A stretch of 64,000 bases of DNA from JAUVZF01 sp964539385 (lineage in GTDB: Bacteria; Planctomycetota; Phycisphaerae; FEN-1346). The position numbers and the translations under genes were made by a program. The DNA lies in assembly GCA_964539385.1 (NCBI GenBank), contig CAZIJC010000007.1, positions 3,107 through 67,106 of the forward strand. The letters are read 5' to 3'. The notes below the pieces were generated by a model. The model did no database searches. It saw nothing but the letters and a program-made list of their open reading frames with translations, and had not been told where the DNA came from. Positions 62,404 through 64,000 of the stretch are shown here, one piece after another (positions within the stretch are counted from its first letter, which is position 1; each line of letters begins with the position of its first letter).

Positions 62404-63744
62404 TCAGAATTCGGTCGTTCCCGTAAACTGCACGCCCTTGATCCGCACGGCCGGCACGAGACACGGGCCGGGGACGAGTGTCAGTTTGCGCGACATTCCG
62501 TCGATGCGCCCCAGCGCCTCCAGCACGTTCTCGGTGTATCGCAGGTTCCGCACAGGATGCACCACGCGGCCGTTCTCCACGAGAAAGGTGCCGTCCCGCG
62601 TCATGCCCGTCAGGACCGTCTTCATCGGGTCCAGGACGTTCGTGTAGTGAAAGCGCGTGATGAGCAGGCCGCGTTTCATCTCGCCGACGAGCCGCCGCGC
62701 GCTCGACGCGCCGCCCTTCAGAAACAGGTGCAGCGGCAGGCACTCGGCGCTCGAGGAGGCGGGCAGGGCGCTGCCCGTGCTGACGCGCTTCTTGAGGCGC
62801 CGTGCCCGATAATAGTTGGTCCCGACGGCCTTTGCAACGCCGCCGTCGATGAGCAAGAGCCGCTTCTTCGGCATCCCCTCGTAATCAAAGCCCTGTGGAA
62901 TCGTCCGCCTGTCGAGGGCGTTGTCCCAGATCGTCACCTGCTCGCCCGTCACTTTCTCGCCCAGGCGGCCTGAGAGCGGGCTGGCGCCCTCCTCGAAATC
63001 CTTGCCGCTGAGCGCCATGTAGGCGAGGAACTGAAGCCACTCGCCGACGGCCGCCGGCTCCAGAACCGCGTCGTATCGCCCCGCATTCAGGGGGCGGGGA
63101 TTGCGGCTGATCGATGCCTCCAGGGCCGCCCGCTGTCCGATGCGGCGACCGCTCAGGGACGCCAGACGCGTCGCGAGGCCTTCGGCGTAGCCCGATCCGT
63201 CGCCACACGTGACGACGGTATTGGCCTCGGCGTGCGTACTGCTCGAGGCCACCGCCACGCCGGCGGAACTCACGATTGCCAGGCTGCTCTCGGCGGTCTC
63301 GACGATTCCGGCCGCCTCGGCCCGTTTCTTCGTGGCGGCGGCGATGATTTCGGCGGCAAAGTCGGCCCGCGCGTCGGCCGATGCCTCGGCCGTCTCGGCG
63401 TCGTACACCGCCACCGCCTTGACGGGGCGCGGTTTGGGCAGGCCGGGCCAGTGGCTGTCGGGCTCGGACGCCTCGGCGATGGCCAGGGCCGACGCAACCG
63501 CCGTCTCCAGGGCCTCGGCCCCGAGGCTCGATGCGCTCGCAACGCCCACGCGCTTGCCCTTAACGAGGCGGACGACCGCCCAGACCTCCTCCGTGCCGAC
63601 GTTCTGGTGGATGCGGTTGCGGCTGAATCGGGTCAGGAACTCGCGGCCCTCCGACAGGAGCACCTCCGTTTCGTCGGCGCGTGAGGTCTTGAGGACCTTG
63701 CTGCCGATCTCCAGCAGCCGTTTCTCGCGGTCGGCTGCCTTCAT
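62404..63744 (-). CDS. tldE: TldE/PmbA-type metalloprotease-like protein
   Basis: This 446-aa protein is the PmbA/TldE subunit. It has a substrate-domain N-terminus (TRFSRNRIHQNVGTEE and VKGKRVGVASASSL) and a C-terminal half with LRYTENVLEALGRIDGMSR. TldE pairs with TldD, whose catalytic HExxxH subunit is encoded just upstream. The pair processes peptide toxins or RiPP-like precursors in other bacteria. The ATG overlaps the tldD stop by 4 bp (ATGA). Length is normal. Confidence 0.92.
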   Translation of the reverse strand: MKAADREKRLLEIGSKVLKTSRADETEVLLSEGREFLTRFSRNRIHQNVGTEEVWAVVRLVKGKRVGVASASSLGAEALETAVASALAIAEASEPDSHWPGLPKPRPVKAVAVYDAETAEASADARADFAAEIIAAATKKRAEAAGIVETAESSLAIVSSAGVAVASSSTHAEANTVVTCGDGSGYAEGLATRLASLSGRRIGQRAALEASISRNPRPLNAGRYDAVLEPAAVGEWLQFLAYMALSGKDFEEGASPLSGRLGEKVTGEQVTIWDNALDRRTIPQGFDYEGMPKKRLLLIDGGVAKAVGTNYYRARRLKKRVSTGSALPASSSAECLPLHLFLKGGASSARRLVGEMKRGLLITRFHYTNVLDPMKTVLTGMTRDGTFLVENGRVVHPVRNLRYTENVLEALGRIDGMSRKLTLVPGPCLVPAVRIKGVQFTGTTEF

Positions 63745-64000
63745 GCCTTCACTCCTACCTGAATGTTGCGGAACCGTGCCGGCGCCACGCCGTGACCGAC
63801 CCGCGCGGTCTGGCCCGGCTGGCCTTTGCCGCAGTTCGGCGTACCCCACAGGCGCCAGGCCTCGTGGCCGCAGACCGCGTCGCACGAACCCCAGAACTCG
63901 GGCGTGATGCCGGTGTACGTGGCGTTCCTGTAGACCTGGCCCGGCCGTCCGCCCTTGATCTCGCGGCACATCTCGGTGCCGAACTGGAAGTTCAGACGCT
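63741..64000 (-). CDS. tldD: TldD-type protease subunit, 5' part missing
   Basis: The frame runs off the right edge of the window; the visible C-terminal part has RLNFQFGTEMCREIKGG and NATYTGITPEFWGSCDAVCG, the usual end of TldD. The active-site HExxxH lies outside. It is the upstream partner of tldE, with a 4-bp overlap. It has no start codon in this window. Confidence 0.85.
   Translation of the reverse strand, partial: RLNFQFGTEMCREIKGGRPGQVYRNATYTGITPEFWGSCDAVCGHEAWRLWGTPNCGKGQPGQTARVGHGVAPARFRNIQVGVKA

Overview
The window is high-G+C, gene-dense bacterial chromosome, with one tRNA, no rRNA, no CRISPR and no intact transposase. The gene content suggests an uncultured Planctomycetota-type (PVC) bacterium, possibly Phycisphaerae-like. 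It is diderm (LptE- and BamD-like lipoproteins or secreted TPR protein). It makes diaminopimelate (dapA, dapF) and uses the MEP isoprenoid route (ispE followed by spoVG). It also encodes several secreted or membrane proteins with no recognisable function. The taxonomic call is inference from gene content; no marker phylogeny was possible.

Layout, left part (1-17.2 kb, mostly + strand): the 3' part of a TrpH/YciV-type PHP phosphatase and a secreted GDSL hydrolase come first. A minus-strand sugar-isomerase-like TIM barrel and a small DUF4258/DUF2283 pair follow. Next is a tightly overlapping run dapF-oppA-oppB-oppC-oppD-oppF-secreted 618-aa protein. After it come an orphan ribose-type binding lipoprotein, transketolase with a near-consensus promoter and a hairpin leader, and guaB.

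Middle, minus strand (17.5-29.2 kb), listed in transcription order: a 354-aa membrane protein, aroB, dprA, a 26-aa very basic peptide, an 86-aa hypothetical protein and pdxJ. Then come a 128-bp MITE-like element, an overlapping methyltransferase/restriction-endonuclease pair, a CreD-like membrane protein, dapA, a histidine kinase with a CxxCH heme motif, and a zinc-ribbon membrane protein. Upstream of the 354-aa gene lies a strongly structured non-coding stretch ending in an intrinsic terminator.

Middle, + strand and mixed (29.5-42.3 kb): folC with an extended -10 promoter is followed by a minus-strand group (AMMECR1 protein, secreted helical-barrel-like protein, VTT-domain membrane protein). 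Next are ispE-spoVG (SpoVG carries an inserted zinc ribbon) and the branched-chain amino acid genes ilvB-ilvH-ilvC. A minus-strand RNase HII-like/STAS pair, a NupC-type nucleoside transporter and tRNA-Leu(TAG) complete this part.

Right part, minus strand (42.4-64 kb): a long housekeeping run reads purA-uppS-cdsA-phoH-pgpH-ybeY-corC-recO-bamD-lptE-ftsH-folP-cdaA-ybbR-proA. The phoH-pgpH-ybeY...recO order matches the well-known Firmicutes cluster. Both a c-di-AMP cyclase (CdaA) and a c-di-AMP phosphodiesterase candidate (PgpH) are present. The end holds a polyol-type SDR/zinc-dehydrogenase pair and tldE with the end of tldD.

Intergenic DNA carries several dispersed palindromic repeat families, most often at 3' ends of genes. 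The most interesting items for follow-up are the orphan structured RNA with its terminator, the R-M pair next to the MITE-like element, the heme-type histidine kinase, the variant DGA motif of CdaA, the zinc-ribbon SpoVG, the RNase HII-like protein paired with a STAS protein, and the 26-aa basic peptide.
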